Assembly: GCA_017311185.1 (NCBI GenBank)
Contig: JAESUZ010003505.1
Location: forward strand, 2,604,001-2,668,000
Reading direction: 5' to 3'
DNA from: Proteles cristata cristata
Taxonomy: Eukaryota; Chordata; Mammalia; Carnivora; Hyaenidae
Length of the DNA stretch: 64,000 nt
This document shows positions 10,516-21,450 of this stretch, in pieces. The translations under genes were made by a program, and so were the position numbers. Each line of letters starts with the position of its first letter. Positions within the stretch are counted from its first letter, which is position 1. The notes beneath the pieces were generated by a model, which saw only the letters and a program-made list of their open reading frames with translations, was not told the DNA's origin and did no database searches.

Positions 10516-12329
10516 GTTCTGCCTCTGACAACTGCTGAGAAGAGCCCTTGGTCTCCCGTTTGAGGTTGGAAGTCGTAACCAGTACGCAGCAAAGTTTCCA
10601 CCCTTGGAGCCTCCCTAAACAGCTTAGCCGCCTGCAGTCTGCGAATGCCCTAAACCCACCGCTTGTTTTTTGCATCTGTATTAAACCTAATTGTGCATGT
10701 GTTTTCCCCATTCAAACTGAACTGTTAGTTTTTCGGACTTTTTAATTTTCCTGAACAAGTTGGTAGGCTCTGTTTGGTTAAGTCCCATACACCGTTGTTT
10801 ATTCAGGTCCCTCCCAGGACACCCCGCACAATCTCTTGTGCATTTTTGGTACTCAAGTAAACCCGAGTTGATTTTGTCACTTCCGCCTTGTTCCAACGCT
10901 TTGAGTTCCTTCAGATGCTGAAATCCCATGTGCTACAAATCCTCGTTATCCTTGCCTTCTGGTTGTAGAAACCCTTTGACCTTGTACCACAGCCGTCTCC
11001 CAATCCAGGCTTCTGTGGAATTGTCACTTTCCCAAGTGTGCCCTGTGCTACCTGCGCCCCTCCGGGTGAACCGATGAGTAAGGGTAGAGAATTTTCAAAG
11101 CATAAAGCTGAATCCCAGCGCTTCCAGATTCTTTTCTAGAGCTCTGTCTCTTTCACGGACGTCAACCCTGCTGGGCGATCCACTGTCTGAGAGGACCTTG
11201 GTTTCACCACAAGTGTGTACATGACAGACCCTGACTGGAATTGTTTTTTGCTTTGACTTTGGTGGTTGAGCGTCAGTCTCGGGGGAAAATAATCTTTTTC
11301 TGTAAATTGCTCTGTGATGTTTGCTTTGTGCTGCTTAGATCTGGAGTCAAGCTCTGGCCTTCGCAGCTGCGAGGCGACGGAAACTGAGAGGGAGTGTCGT
11401 GGGGTTTTGTTTGATTTACTTACCTGGAAGAATATAGCCGTCACTACAACGACGGTTCTAAAGGAATCTTGTCACTTGTATATTCTTTAACCCTGGCACA
11501 AGTTGCTGCACTTTTTTTTTTTTTTATATTTTGCACAGTATATCGTGTATCTGCTTCTGTTTCGAGATCTTGTATTCTTACATTTCTACTTTTGACTTGG
11601 TTTGAGACCCGAGTTTGTGAATTTTAATTAAATGCTTAGATTATGCATGGGAAAAATCTTTTGTTCCTGTGTTGCTATGAGCAACAGTTGTTAAAGTTAA
11701 CCTTCCCCTTTTTAAAGAAACGTAGACAAGTAAATATATGAATTTTAACAGGTTAAAAAATAGCCATCATTTACTGTTGTGACTGTTCTACTTATAAAAT
11801 AGATCGCTCCTCTGACCATGATTATCATGGAGAAGGGAAGAATGCAGAAGTCAATAATCATCCAACACATTGACAAAACATTCCTAAAATACTATTCAAA
11901 TGAGGAAAGACTTTACGGGGCTGCAGCGAGTAGCCTGGCATTGAGTCCTTTTAGTCGGTGGGTCTTCTGACTGCGGTTACTGTTGTGGCTGAAAAGAAGC
12001 TGTGTGTAGTGGTTTGCATAGAAAAACCATGACTTATCTGAAATTTCCCAACGTTTTTCTTTTTTTAAAGAACTTTGCCTTGCCGCCCCCCCTCCCCCCC
12101 CCCACACTGTATTTCCCTCTTAAAAGACCTCTTTTGTCCCAGAGTGTTTGTTCCATTGCCTTCCACCCTCCTGCAGTCTAAACTTCACTGACTCCTGGTG
12201 ATTGCTTTAGGCTTGCTGTTTGATTCTGGTGTGTGATTTTTGATTACGTTCCTTTGTGCTGTTTAAACTAGCCGTGTTTACCTAAATTAGTGGTGGCTGT
12301 CAAGGACTCAGTTTGGCCCATTTGAATGA
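10516..12329. other. Unique sequence, no gene recognised
   Basis: No repeat or gene is assigned. There is a T15 run near 11511 and a C-rich run at 12083-12104. Open frames at 10454-10711, 10687-10929 and 11136-11444 (all minus) show no known domain. Confidence 0.4.
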
Positions 12330-12740
12330 GAATCGGGAGAGCGTCGGTCGCCTGGGTCGCCTGACGGATGTCCCCGAGCTCGCTCTCCGGAAGGGCGCTA
12401 GGAATCTGGCCGGACGAGGAAGCCAGCTCCCCGGTCCCAGGCAGCAAGCAGGGCTGGCAATGGCCGGGTTAGGGACTTACAGTGTCCTGACTTCTTCCTC
12501 GGAGAATCCAGGGCTCGGGGAAGAGATGCCCTTGGCCTTCCTGCTTTCCTGCCCCTGCCCAGCCCGCTCTGGAGAACCATCTCTGAAGCGCCAGTCCTTT
12601 CTACGGTTTGCAGGGAAAGAACAGAACTTTCTTCTTCAAGGTTTCGGCACCTCCCGCCGAGCTCTCCACCTCGAGGAAGGGCTGTTGGCTCTTCCTCCCG
12701 CCCGCGTCTCTACGGCCGCGTGCTTTGTATGTTGGGAAAT
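12330..12740. promoter_or_regulatory. CpG island (possible unannotated promoter)
   Basis: Counting by hand over 12361-12720 gives 121 C, 105 G and 24 CpG in 360 bp: GC about 63 percent and observed/expected CpG about 0.68. A further four CpGs lie in 12340-12360. This meets the usual CpG-island criteria, and none of it is SINE or L1. A plus-strand frame of 178 codons (12313-12849) spans it, but its product (rich in L, G, R, S) has no recognisable domain and long frames are expected in GC-rich DNA. The surrounding 1 kb on either side is CpG-poor. It could be a promoter, an alternative first exon, an enhancer or an old processed-gene remnant. Confidence 0.75.
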
Positions 12741-14229
12741 GGCGATTTCTGTTTCAAATGGAAATCTTATTTTTAATTCTCAAAATGGAATTTGGGTTTT
12801 TGCTTTTTATTTTTTGGTTAAGATACCATTTTTAAAAGCAGAGGGTTAGCATGCTAACCCTAAAACACATTCTGGAATAAGACTAGTTGGAATTTAAAAT
12901 GAGCCTGTAGTATTCCAGATGGGCAGTCACCCAGCCCCTGCCTCTTTCTTGTATATGAAGTTCATTTCCTTTCCGCCCTTGTCAATTCTTGTTCCAAGGG
13001 CCGTCTTTAAGTTCTTTATTCTGATGGTCGTGCACAGTGATAATTGTAGAGTTCTTAAGCAATCTGTCCAAAGAGCTTGAATTTGTTTATCACTGGGTTT
13101 TTAAAAAAAAAAGTCACAGTGGAAACGGAAATCTTCTAGATATCTGGTTTTATCAAGATATAAAAGGTGATGTCATAGCCGTGGAGATGAAAAGGTACCT
13201 TTGCAAGTATAGAAAGGATGTTTTCACTACTTTAAGATGAACTCCTTCTAAGTTAATTAATAATTTCAAGATGAGAAAAAAAGCCAGGTAAGCTGGTTTT
13301 CCTTTTGTGGCCTTGAACAGGAAAGTGAGGAATCACTTAGTTGGAAAACTAGTTATTTTAGAATTTTTAAGGTCACGAGGTCAGCTGTCTGAAAAAGTGT
13401 GTGTGCGTGCGCGCGTGTGTGAGTGCATATATTTATTAAAAAACATCTTTATTCATATTGAACCATCATGGCACATAGACGTCAAATACTGTGAACCAAT
13501 AATGACGTATAGGTGCTGAGATACAAAACATCTCTGCTGTGGTTCTGTCTAAGCTAAAGCGTGCATGCACGCCTCCACACCCCTGCCTTCTGGTACTTGT
13601 CCACGGGAATGGTTTTGAGCAAGGAAGGCCTTATTAGCAGCTATTTCTGGGGAGTAAGACTGTGATTGGGATAAAAACTTGCATTTTCTGTAATCACTTC
13701 TGGACCCCATTTATTATTATGTACATAACTTTCTGCTTACTGAAACAAAACCGTTTACAGGGAAGAAAAGGCTCAAGTATTTTATAACTGAAGAGTGTTT
13801 GTTAAAATCATAATTCCCTAAATTTCTGTTCATATTTAATACTGTATCATTTTTACCTTGTCTGAATTTTGCAGGAAATTCTCTAAGTTCTCTGGTATAA
13901 GATGGAATAAATAAAACCACTTATTAATTTACTAATGTTACTTATTGTTCTTAAAACTAATATTGTGGAGGAAAACAATGAAATTGTTGATATGTGTAAT
14001 ATTTGCTGATGATTGTTTCCCAAAGATAGAAGTAGAACAACGTCTATAATCGGCTGTCTGTGGAAAGAGCATTTCTAATATCTCTGTATTTTAGTTTTGC
14101 CAAGTAAAATAGTTTAAGTATTATACAGTTATCTGGTTTAGTTAGAAAATTAGTTTAAATAGTTACATTTTATGCAGTGAATATCATCTACACATGAAAT
14201 ATCTTTCTTCTCTTTGAGTGAGGACTGTT
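12741..14229. other. Unique AT-rich sequence, no gene recognised
   Basis: An inverted 'gttagcatgctaac' perfect palindrome lies near 12845-12858. A degenerate TG/CG repeat lies at 13397-13425. No exon, repeat family or RNA gene is recognised. Confidence 0.4.
13397..13427. repeat. Imperfect (TG)n/(CG)n tract
   Basis: Alternating purine-pyrimidine sequence of the kind GTGTGTGTGCGTGCGCGCGT, a possible Z-DNA former. Confidence 0.9.
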
Positions 14230-14555
14230 CTCAGGCAGTGGACAAACTGTGGCCTGGAGGTCAGGTCCTGCCCACATCTGGTTTTTTAATGGCCTGGGAC
14301 CTAATCAAGGGTTTTACATTTTTAAGTGGTTGAAAAAAAATCAAAAGACTATTTTGTGATGTGAAAATTATATAAAATTAAAACTTTTGTGTCCGTAATC
14401 CAGTTTGATTGGAACACAGCCACGCCCACTGTGTACATATTGTCTCCTTTTAGACCATAAAGGCAGAATTGACTTAGGGAGACAGACATCCTGTGCTCCC
14501 AAAGGCTAAATGATCTAGTATCAGTCCTCTTTAACAGTAAGTTTGCTCAGCCCTC
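14230..14555 (+). mobile_element. hAT-type DNA element, longer version of the 6038 family
   Basis: The left part 'gcagtggacaaactgtggcc' and the right part 'cagtaagtttgctcagccctc' are the inverted ends. Inside are 'gattggaacacagccacgcc' and 'tgtacatattgtctcctttt', hallmarks of this old MITE family. Subfamily name uncertain. An A14 run follows just after it. Confidence 0.75.
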
Positions 14556-14688
14556 AAATAAGATAATGCTAAAAAAAAAAAAAAAGGAGGAATTCATTTC
14601 TTTGTGGAAAACTGTTGATGACAATGAGTCTTCTTGATAAATCATTTACCCTAATAATTGGGCTTGACTATATTGCGTGTGTACTGGA

Positions 14689-14722
14689 TCTGTGACTGTG
14701 TGTGTATGCATGTGTGTGTGTA
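14689..14722. repeat. Imperfect (TG)n tract
   Basis: Short TG-rich microsatellite interrupted by 'tatgca'. Confidence 0.85.
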
Positions 14723-14919
14723 AACCAGCTTGCCTCCTTTGCTTATCTTTGTTAATTTTTTCTTACTTGACTGAAATTTCATTTTGCTATGTTATGTTCT
14801 TATAAGCCACCATCCGTTGAGCTCTTAGAATTGGTAATCATAATAGCATTCCAGTTATTTGTTTAGGGCCTTTAATGTGCCAGGAGTATGGTAGGTGTGT
14901 TAAATGTATTATCATAGCT

Positions 14920-16490
14920 TTTTAAAAAATTGTCAGAAAATACATAAAATTTACCATCTTTTGTTTTTAGCATATAGTACAGTAGTGTTAAAAACACGCA
15001 CCAAGAGCTTTAGAACCTTTCGCCTTGCAAAACAGAAATGATATGCACTGAATACCTCCCCTTACCCCCGCCCCCCCACCAGCTGACACCCACCACTGGC
15101 AGTTCCTAAGAGTTTGACTTAGATCCCTCATAGAATTGGCATCGTGGAGTACTTACCCTTCTGTCACTTAGCATAACGTCCTCAAGGTTCATTCATTCAT
15201 GTTGTTGCACGTGACAGGATTTCGTTCTTCTCTCAGGAAGAATAATATTCTGTTCTATGTATCCATTCGTCTGGTGGTGGATGTTTAGGTTGCTTCTGTC
15301 TCTTAGCTATTGTGAATATTGTTGCCATGAACACAGCTGGGCACATATCTTTGAGATCCTGTTTTTTAAGTCTTTTGGATATACAGCCAGAAGCGGGACT
15401 GCTGGACCATATGGTGATTCTGGTTTTATTTTTTTAAAGAACTTCCATTGTGGTTTCCATAGGTGCTGCACCACTGTAAGTTCTCACCAGTAGTACAAAA
15501 GGGTTCTAATTTCATCACATCCTGGGGCGCCGGAGTGGCTCAGTTGGTTGAGCATCTGACTCTGGGTTTCAGCTCAGGTCATGATCTCACATTTCTTGAG
15601 TTCTAGCCCCACATTGGGCTCTGTGCTGACAGGGCAGAGCCTACTTGGGATTCTCTCCCTCTGCCCTTCCCCTGCTTGCTCTCTCTCTTTTGAAGCAAGT
15701 AAATAAACTTTAAAAAAGTTATTTACATTTCTACACATCCTTACCAACACTTGTTATTTGCTGTTTTTTGTTGGTTTTAATATATTTATAGTTGCTGTCC
15801 TCATGGGTGTGACGTGGTATCTCACTGTGGTTTTGGTGTGCGTGTCCCTGGTGACTACTGATGGCCAGTGTCTCTTCATATGCGTGTAGGCCATTTGTGT
15901 ATCTTCTTTGGAGAAATGTCTATTCCAGTCTTTTGCTTGTTTTAAAATTGGGCCTTTTGTGTTGTTTTTGAGTTGAATAGGTTCTATGTATATGTCAGAT
16001 ATTAACCCCTTATCCCATATATGGTTTGTAAGTCCTGTCTTCCAGTTCATAGATTGCCTTTTTACTCTGTTGATTGTTTCCTTTGTTGGGCAAACTTCTG
16101 CAGTTGGATGTAATCCTCTGTGTCTATTTGTGCCGTTGCCTGTGCTTTTAGTGTTGTAACCAATAAGCCATTGTCAAATCCAATATCATGAATCTTTTCA
16201 TCTATGTTTTCTTATATGAGTTTTAGTTTCAGGTCATGTCTTTAATCCATTTTAAGTTAGTTTTTGTATATGGTGTAAGCTAAGGGTCCAGGTTCATTCT
16301 TTTGCATGTGGACGCCCCGTTTTCCCATCATCATTTACTGAAGAGACTACCCTTTGCCCATTGTGTAGCCTTGGCACCCTTATTGAAGACCCTTTGACCA
16401 TATACACAAGGGTTTATTTCTGGGCTTTGTTTTCTCTTCCTTTGGTCTGTGTGTCTGTTTTTATGTCAGCACTTTTAGCAGGATAGGTAA
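14920..16490 (-). repeat. Old L1 LINE, ORF2 second half and 3' UTR, antisense
   Basis: The plus strand gives the classic reversed L1 order: 3' UTR block with 'tacataaaatttaccatctt', then 'cacttagcataacgtcctcaaggttcat', 'atgtttaggttgcttctgtc', 'gggactgctggaccatatgg', and later 'tcagatattaaccccttatcc' and 'ggtccaggttcattcttttgc'. It extends back into ORF2 and is cut by one SINE at 15524-15724. It has many stops and frameshifts. Confidence 0.92.
15524..15724 (+). mobile_element. CAN-SINE inserted in antisense L1
   Basis: Head 'ggggcgccggagtggctcag', body 'gtcatgatctcacatttctt', TC-rich part and tail with 'aagtaaataaacttt'. The flanks TTTCATCACATCCT (15510-15523) and TTTCTACACATCCT (15728-15741) are a worn target-site duplication, and the L1 sequence resumes directly after it. 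Confidence 0.95.
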
Positions 16491-16864
16491 TATCTCCCTA
16501 TAGATAAGAAAACAGGTTTCACTGGAAGGTAGGGAGCCAGAATGTGATCACTGGCTTTGAATTTATACAGTACACTAAGCTAGTTTGTCACTCTTCAGAA
16601 ATCAAAAGGTCATTAGCACTTACCCAAAACAAGAAATGTCTGAAGATGTAATGTGTTTCACTTTCAGCAACGACTATATGTGTGTATAAGTATATATGCA
16701 TGTTTCCTATCTCTCCTGCTAAACTATAAATTCACTGAAGGTTGGAATGAAGACTTTTTGGTATGTTTCCCGGCATAACATTTATCACCTGATGGTGACT
16801 AGAGGTTGGTATACACCTGTCTGAGTGTGACCTAGATCAGATAATAACGATCTTACGTTTAGGG
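16491..16864. other. Mostly unique sequence, possible L2 trace
   Basis: The part around 16715-16800 ('aaactataaattcactgaag' and following) weakly resembles the L2 3' end. Nothing else is recognised. Confidence 0.35.
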
Positions 16865-16975
16865 ACCGTTTACCAAGAGCCAGGCCGTCTTCGAGGCTCT
16901 CCTCATGCCTTATCTCACTGACTTCTTACCAAAGCACCTTGAGGTAGATAGGTTCACAGTCTTTAGTGTTAGCCT
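16865..16975 (-). repeat. MIR SINE fragment
   Basis: Antisense MIR: 'ccaagagccaggccgtcttc', 'catgccttatctcactgact' and 'ccttgaggtagataggttc' follow the expected order. Confidence 0.6.
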
Positions 16976-17159
16976 CCTGACTCCGTCTGCTTCTTTAGTC
17001 GTTTACACGAAAAATTCTGTGATCTGCCCGATCTTTGCTCTCCTTCCCGGGCTCTGCAATTCCAACTGTTATTGCGGTTCGGTCTTCAGGGGCTAAATGA
17101 AATCTGCTTTCCCCTCCTAGTGAGATGTGGGAGATGCCCCATTACGTTAGCAAGTCAGG

Positions 17160-17917
17160 GTCAGTTAGCAGTTTTTCCCTTTATTTTAAGAATTTTCTCA
17201 TGTCTTGAATAGGTAAGTTACATGTTACAAAGTTGAAGAACAAAAAGATGGTGAAAAGTCAGCCTCCTTCCCAGCCCTCTTGGTATCCTGTTTCTCTCCC
17301 CAAAGGGAGGCATCTATTCCCAGTTTCTTGTATATTCTTCCAGAGACATTCTTTACATAAGCCTGTATGCGCACGTGTATGGTTCTCCATACATCTTAGC
17401 TTTTCATTTTTTGATACAGATTTCGTCTTGGTGGGTCTTAGAACCTGTTCTGCGCTGTTGCGTATACCTGCCTCTTAATGCTCTGTTTTGTGAGTGTACT
17501 GAACCTTTTTGAGCCATCGCTTCCTTGATGGACATTGAAGTTCCGCCCAGTTTTTGTTTTCCTATTCCAACAGGGCTTTGCTGACACACTTATGTGTGTT
17601 AAGTTTCTTTAATGCAGGTGAATTTCTAGAAGTGAAAGGGCTGGGTCATTGGATTTGCACTTACAGTTATGGTAGGTTGCTCCAGCCTGCTGTCTGCTTG
17701 GACTGTACCTGTTTCTACCCCCCTGGCAACTTTCTAGTTGGTGATTTTTCCCCCACACCTTTGTCAAGCATTATGCTTCAAAACATTTGGTATTTTTTAC
17801 TGATAAGTGAGATGCAAATTAAAATGACAGTGAAATAGCATTTTCTACCTATTATGAGTGAGATAGAACATTTTGTCACTTACTTAAAAGCCATTGATTT
17901 TTCCTCTTCTGTGAACC
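17160..17917 (-). repeat. Old L1-type LINE 3' region, antisense
   Basis: Plus-strand phrases such as 'cagtttcttgtatattcttccagagacattc', 'ccttgatggacattgaag' and 'gaagtgaaagggctgggtca', in this order, match the antisense 3' part of old L1 (L1ME or HAL1-like). It is strongly diverged. Confidence 0.65.
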
Positions 17918-17929
17918 AAGTCTTTATAT

Positions 17930-18044
17930 ATATATATATAAAGATTTTACTTTTAAGTTATCTCTACCCCCAACGTGGGACTTGAACTTACAGCCCTAAA
18001 ATCAAGAGTCGCACGCTTCACTGATGGAGCCAGCCAGGCACCCC
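17930..18044 (-). mobile_element. Short-type tRNA SINE, antisense
   Basis: A short carnivore SINE without the long TC-rich body: T/A tail, 'tctctacccccaacgtggga', 'cttgaacttacagccctaaaatcaagagtcgcacgcttc' and head end 'ccagccaggcacccc'. AAGTCTTTATAT (17918-17929) and AAGTCTTCATAT (18045-18056) form the target-site duplication. The same type occurs at 35192, 37391 and 42812. Confidence 0.88.
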
Positions 18045-18055
18045 AAGTCTTCATA

Positions 18056-18080
18056 TTCTTTCTTTCTTTCTTTCTTTTTT
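18056..18080. repeat. (TTCT)n microsatellite
   Basis: About six TTCT/CTTT units directly follow the short SINE. Confidence 0.95.
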
Positions 18081-18490
18081 GCTGGATCATTGCTATTACT
18101 GATTTGTAGACTTTATTTTATATTAGGCAAACTGTGAAATCAGTAGGCAGAAATGGATTTATTCAAGAAATGGTGCTGGCCCAGTAGGCTATCCATATCA
18201 AAAAATCCAATTCGGATTCCTGTGCTTTCCTGTACACAAAAATTTGAGATTGATTAATGTGGAAAATCGACGTGGAAAAATAGGTTTTAAGGTCTTCGAA
18301 AATTATAGGTAGGTGGGTGTCTGTGTGACTCAGTAGCGGGAATTAAGAAGTCCAGACTGTTTAGGAAAAGGTTCATAACATCTGACTGCAGAAAAAAACT
18401 TGACATGGCAAAAGTCACAAAGTTAAAAGACTTTGTTAAAAGAAGGGTGGGGGGACAGTGTTGCATATAACCACAGAAAGTTAATACTTT

Positions 18491-18703
18491 TTTGAACTTT
18501 TTTTTTTAACATTTATATTTGAGATAGAGCGAGATGGAGCATGAGTTGGGGAGGGGCAGCAGGGGGTGGGGGTGGGGGGAGACACAGAATCTGAAGCAGG
18601 CCCCAGGCTCTAAGCTGTCAGCACAGAGCCCGACGCGGGGTTTGAACTCACGGACCGTGAGATCATGAAGTCGAATGCTCAATTGACAGTCACCCAGGCG
18701 CCC
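18491..18703 (-). mobile_element. CAN-SINE, antisense, with G-rich block
   Basis: Antisense copy ending in 'cacccaggcgccc'. The body contains an unusual run of GGGG blocks at about 18547-18581 in place of the ordinary GA-rich body, a possible G-quadruplex. The 'tgagccgaagt' segment is missing from the head region. GAAAGTTAATACTTT (18476-18490) and GGAAGTTAGTATTCT (18704-18718) are the worn target-site duplication. Confidence 0.93.
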
Positions 18704-18839
18704 TGGAAGTTAGTATTCTAAATGAATAAACATCTATTATTCAGTAAGTGAGAACACAGAAGAAAATGGAGTAAAAGGCAATAGCCAGCTCTCAGAAAAA
18801 GAAAACAGACTCATCAATGAATGTATGGAGAAATCTTTA

Positions 18840-19064
18840 AAAAAATTTTTTTTAATGTTTATTTATTTTTGAGAGAGAGAGAAAGAGAGAGAGAGACAGA
18901 GCACAAGTAGGGGAGGGACAGAGAGAGAGGGAAACACAGAATCTGAAGCAGGCTCCAGGCTCTGAGCTGTCAGCACAGAGCCCAACGTGGGGCTTGAACC
19001 CACAAACTGTGAGATCATGACCTGAGCCGCAGTTGTTCAACCGACTGAACCACCCAGGTTCCCC
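18840..19064 (-). mobile_element. CAN-SINE, antisense
   Basis: Full antisense copy: tail 'aatgtttatttatttttgag', GA body, 'ggggcttgaacccacaaact' and 'accacccaggttcccc'. It is an inverted partner to the SINE at 19241, 177 bp away. Confidence 0.95.
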
Positions 19065-19240
19065 AAATCTGTGGAAAAATCTCAATTTCATTAGTAATCA
19101 GGGAAGCACGAAGTAAAATTCCAACGAACTACCATCTCATTTTCATCAGATTTACTAAAATTAAGAAGCCTGATAACATCAAATATGGAGATGATGTGGG
19201 GCTATAGGAGCTTTCATCTCTGCTGATAGAAATGGGAGCC

Positions 19241-19453
19241 AGGGCGCTGGGGGGCTCAGTCGATTGAGCCTCCGACTCCGGCTCAGGTCATGATCTCACA
19301 GTCCATGAGTTTGAGCCCGGGTTGGGCTCTGCACTGACAGCTTGGAGCCTGGGGCTTGCTTCAGATTCTGTGTCTCCCTCCCTCTCTCTGCTCCTTCCTT
19401 CCTCTCTCTCTCTCTCAAATAAACAAACGTTTAAAAAAAAAGAAAGAAAGAAA
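19241..19453 (+). mobile_element. CAN-SINE, sense
   Basis: Head 'agggcgctggggggctcag', 'ggctcaggtcatgatctcac', TC-rich body, tail with 'aataaacaaacg' and then a (GAAA)n run. GAAATGGGAGCC (19229-19240) and GAAATGTGAGCC (19454-19465) are the target-site duplication with one mismatch. Confidence 0.95.
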
Positions 19454-19785
19454 GAAATGTGAGCCGATAATACCACTAAGGAGAACAACTGGCAGTGTAT
19501 GTGTTCCTCAGCATTTGTGCTCCTGTAAGTCCAGGGTTCCATTTGTAGGCCCTGGAGGAGCGCTTGCACGTATGCACTAGCAAGTTCACTGTAGCGTAAT
19601 TTGAAAAAGCAGAAAGTTGGCGACAATCCAAATGTTCATCAATAGGGGATCGTAATAAACAACTTTTATGGTTATATGATAGAATGCTCTACCGCAGTTA
19701 AAATAAATGAGCTAGAATCTTACTTCCTATATCAACATAGATAAATTTTGATGACAGTGTTTACAGAAAAAAGCAAGTTTCAGGA

Positions 19786-19861
19786 GTATATATATATATA
19801 TATATATAAAATTTATGTAGTTTACGTGTATATATATATATGTGTATATATATATATATAG
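19786..19861. repeat. (TA)n/(TATG)n microsatellite
   Basis: Two long TATA runs joined by 'aaatttatgtagtttacgtg'; a further short TA run lies at 19894-19906. It arose in the 3' part of the sense L1. Confidence 0.95.
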
Positions 19862-20239
19862 TTTGTATAAATTTTTTTAAAAACCCACAAAACTATATAT
19901 ATATATCATTTGTGGATACGTATGTATGTGGTCAAGGCGTAAAAACAGAAATGACCCATCCTGACAGTAGGATAGTAGTTGTCTCTGGGGAGGGAAGGGT
20001 ATCTGGGGGTCTGTCCTCAAAGATACCCACATTCGTCACATGGTTAAATCTGAAGGCAAGACTGGCACCATATGGATCCTCAAATCTTGGTGTCGCTCAC
20101 CCAGATGTTCATTTGTCTCTGTATTTTTTGATAGACTTTAAAAATGCATCTTGAATTTTTCCACATGCCTTTTCACTGCACAGAGGTATTTTGTGCTTTA
20201 AGCTAATAATAAAGTGACTTTTATTAACTATTTAATGAA

Positions 20240-21237
20240 TTTTATTAATTAATTTTGAATTTTGATATAAAGCCCATGCAGTCGTTTCAAAAGTGTGTTG
20301 CTGGATTCTGTTTTCTCATCATTTGTTTAGGATTTGTACATTAGTATTCATGAGAGTCATCTCGTTTTTTTTTTCTTCCTCTTTTGATGCTCCGTTTATT
20401 AGATTTTGGTTTCAATGTTACATTGACTTCCTAGAAAGAATATGAGAGTTTCTTTCTTTTCCGTGGAGCAGTTCAAGTTCACTGTAGCGTGTTCCCTGGA
20501 ATTTTGTGTTCCCTGCCGTGTGGTAGAGTTCACATTTGCTACTTACTGTATGTATTCGATCTCATACTTCTCCTGAAGGGTTAGTTCTTGCATAACTGTT
20601 TTTTTTTAATGTTTTATTTATTTCTAGAAGAGAGAGAGCGAGCGTGAGCAGGGGAGGGTCAGAGAAAGAGGGAGGCACAGACTGAAACAGGCTCCAGGCT
20701 CCGAGCTGGCAGCACAGAGCCCGACGCGGGGCTCGAACCCACGAACCGCGAGATCATGACCTAAGCGAAAGTCGGACGCTTAACCGACTAAGCCACCCAG
20801 GCGCCCCTGCATAACTGTTTTCATATCTATATGGCTGATTAGGTTTTTGTCCCTGTCTTCAGGGATCAGTTCAGTATTTATATTTTCCTGGAAAATCATC
20901 AGTTTCAAATTTATTGGACAAGATAATCCCTTAATGTTCTTTTACTTTCTACTATATCTGTGGTGGTTTTCCTGTTCCCATTTATTACTCTGTGTATTTG
21001 TGCTTTTTCATTTTTTCCCCTAGTTTAGGTTAGCTAATTGCTTAGCTATTTGGGTGTTTCTTCTTAAAGTAACCAGCTGTTGAATTTATTCTTATTAACT
21101 ACTCTTTTTCTAATTTAGTACTTTTTGCTTTTTTCTTTATTCCTTCCTTTTGCTTTGTTTTTCATTTTTTTGATAGTTTCTTGAGATTGCTTAATTTATT
21201 CTCATTATTATTTATCAGTATTAGCAGTTAAAGATTT
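20240..21237 (-). repeat. Old L1 LINE, middle ORF2, antisense
   Basis: Plus-strand text such as 'ttgtttaggatttgtacattagtattcatgagag', 'ttttcctggaaaatcatcag', 'tgtggtggttttcctgttccc' and 'aagtaaccagctgttgaattt' is antisense L1 reverse-transcriptase region in correct order. A SINE interrupts it at 20603. Confidence 0.85.
20603..20807 (-). mobile_element. CAN-SINE, antisense, perfect 14-bp target-site duplication
   Basis: TGCATAACTGTTTT is found at 20589-20602 and 20808-20821 with no mismatch. The internal sequence is close to the youngest copies ('cccgacgcggggctcgaacc', 'cacgaaccgcgagatcatga', 'taaccgactaagccaccca', 'ggcgcccc'), with CpGs still intact in the promoter half. It lies in an antisense L1. 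Confidence 0.97.
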
Positions 21238-21450
21238 ATTTTTTTAATGTTTATTTACTTTTGACAGAGAGAGAGAGACGGAGGACAAGCAGGGAGGGGC
21301 AGAGAGAGAGAGGGGGACCTAGAATCCAAAGCAGGATCCAGGCTCTGAGCTGTTAGCACAGAGCTGGACGTGGGGCTCAAACTCGGGAACCACGAGACCA
21401 TGATCTGAGCCAAAGTCAGGCACTTAACCAACTGAGCTACCCAGACACCC
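21238..21450 (-). mobile_element. CAN-SINE, antisense
   Basis: Full antisense copy with tail 'ttttttaatgtttatttact', GA body, 'ggggctcaaactcgggaacc' and 'gagctacccagacacccc'. It is more diverged than the copy at 20603. Confidence 0.94.

Larger units (their letters stand above)
18125..20155 (+). repeat. Old L1 LINE, ORF2 3' part and 3' UTR, sense
   Basis: Recognisable in order: 'tcaagaaatggtgctggccc' (18165), 'aagtcacaaagttaaaagac', 'ctcaatttcattagtaatcaggg' (19080), 'agtaaaattccaacgaactacc', 'ggcgacaatccaaatgttcatc' (19620) and 'tgtctctggggagggaaggg' (19980), the 3' UTR. Three SINEs and an AT microsatellite interrupt it. It is degenerate. Confidence 0.85.

Noticed and set aside
12313..12849. 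178-codon frame as a protein-coding gene
   Set aside because: It lies over a CpG island, where stop codons are rare. No domain or homology is recognised, so I report the island and not a gene.
19786..19908. AT-rich stretch as an origin or TATA promoter
   Set aside because: It is a TA microsatellite in an L1 remnant with no transcription context.
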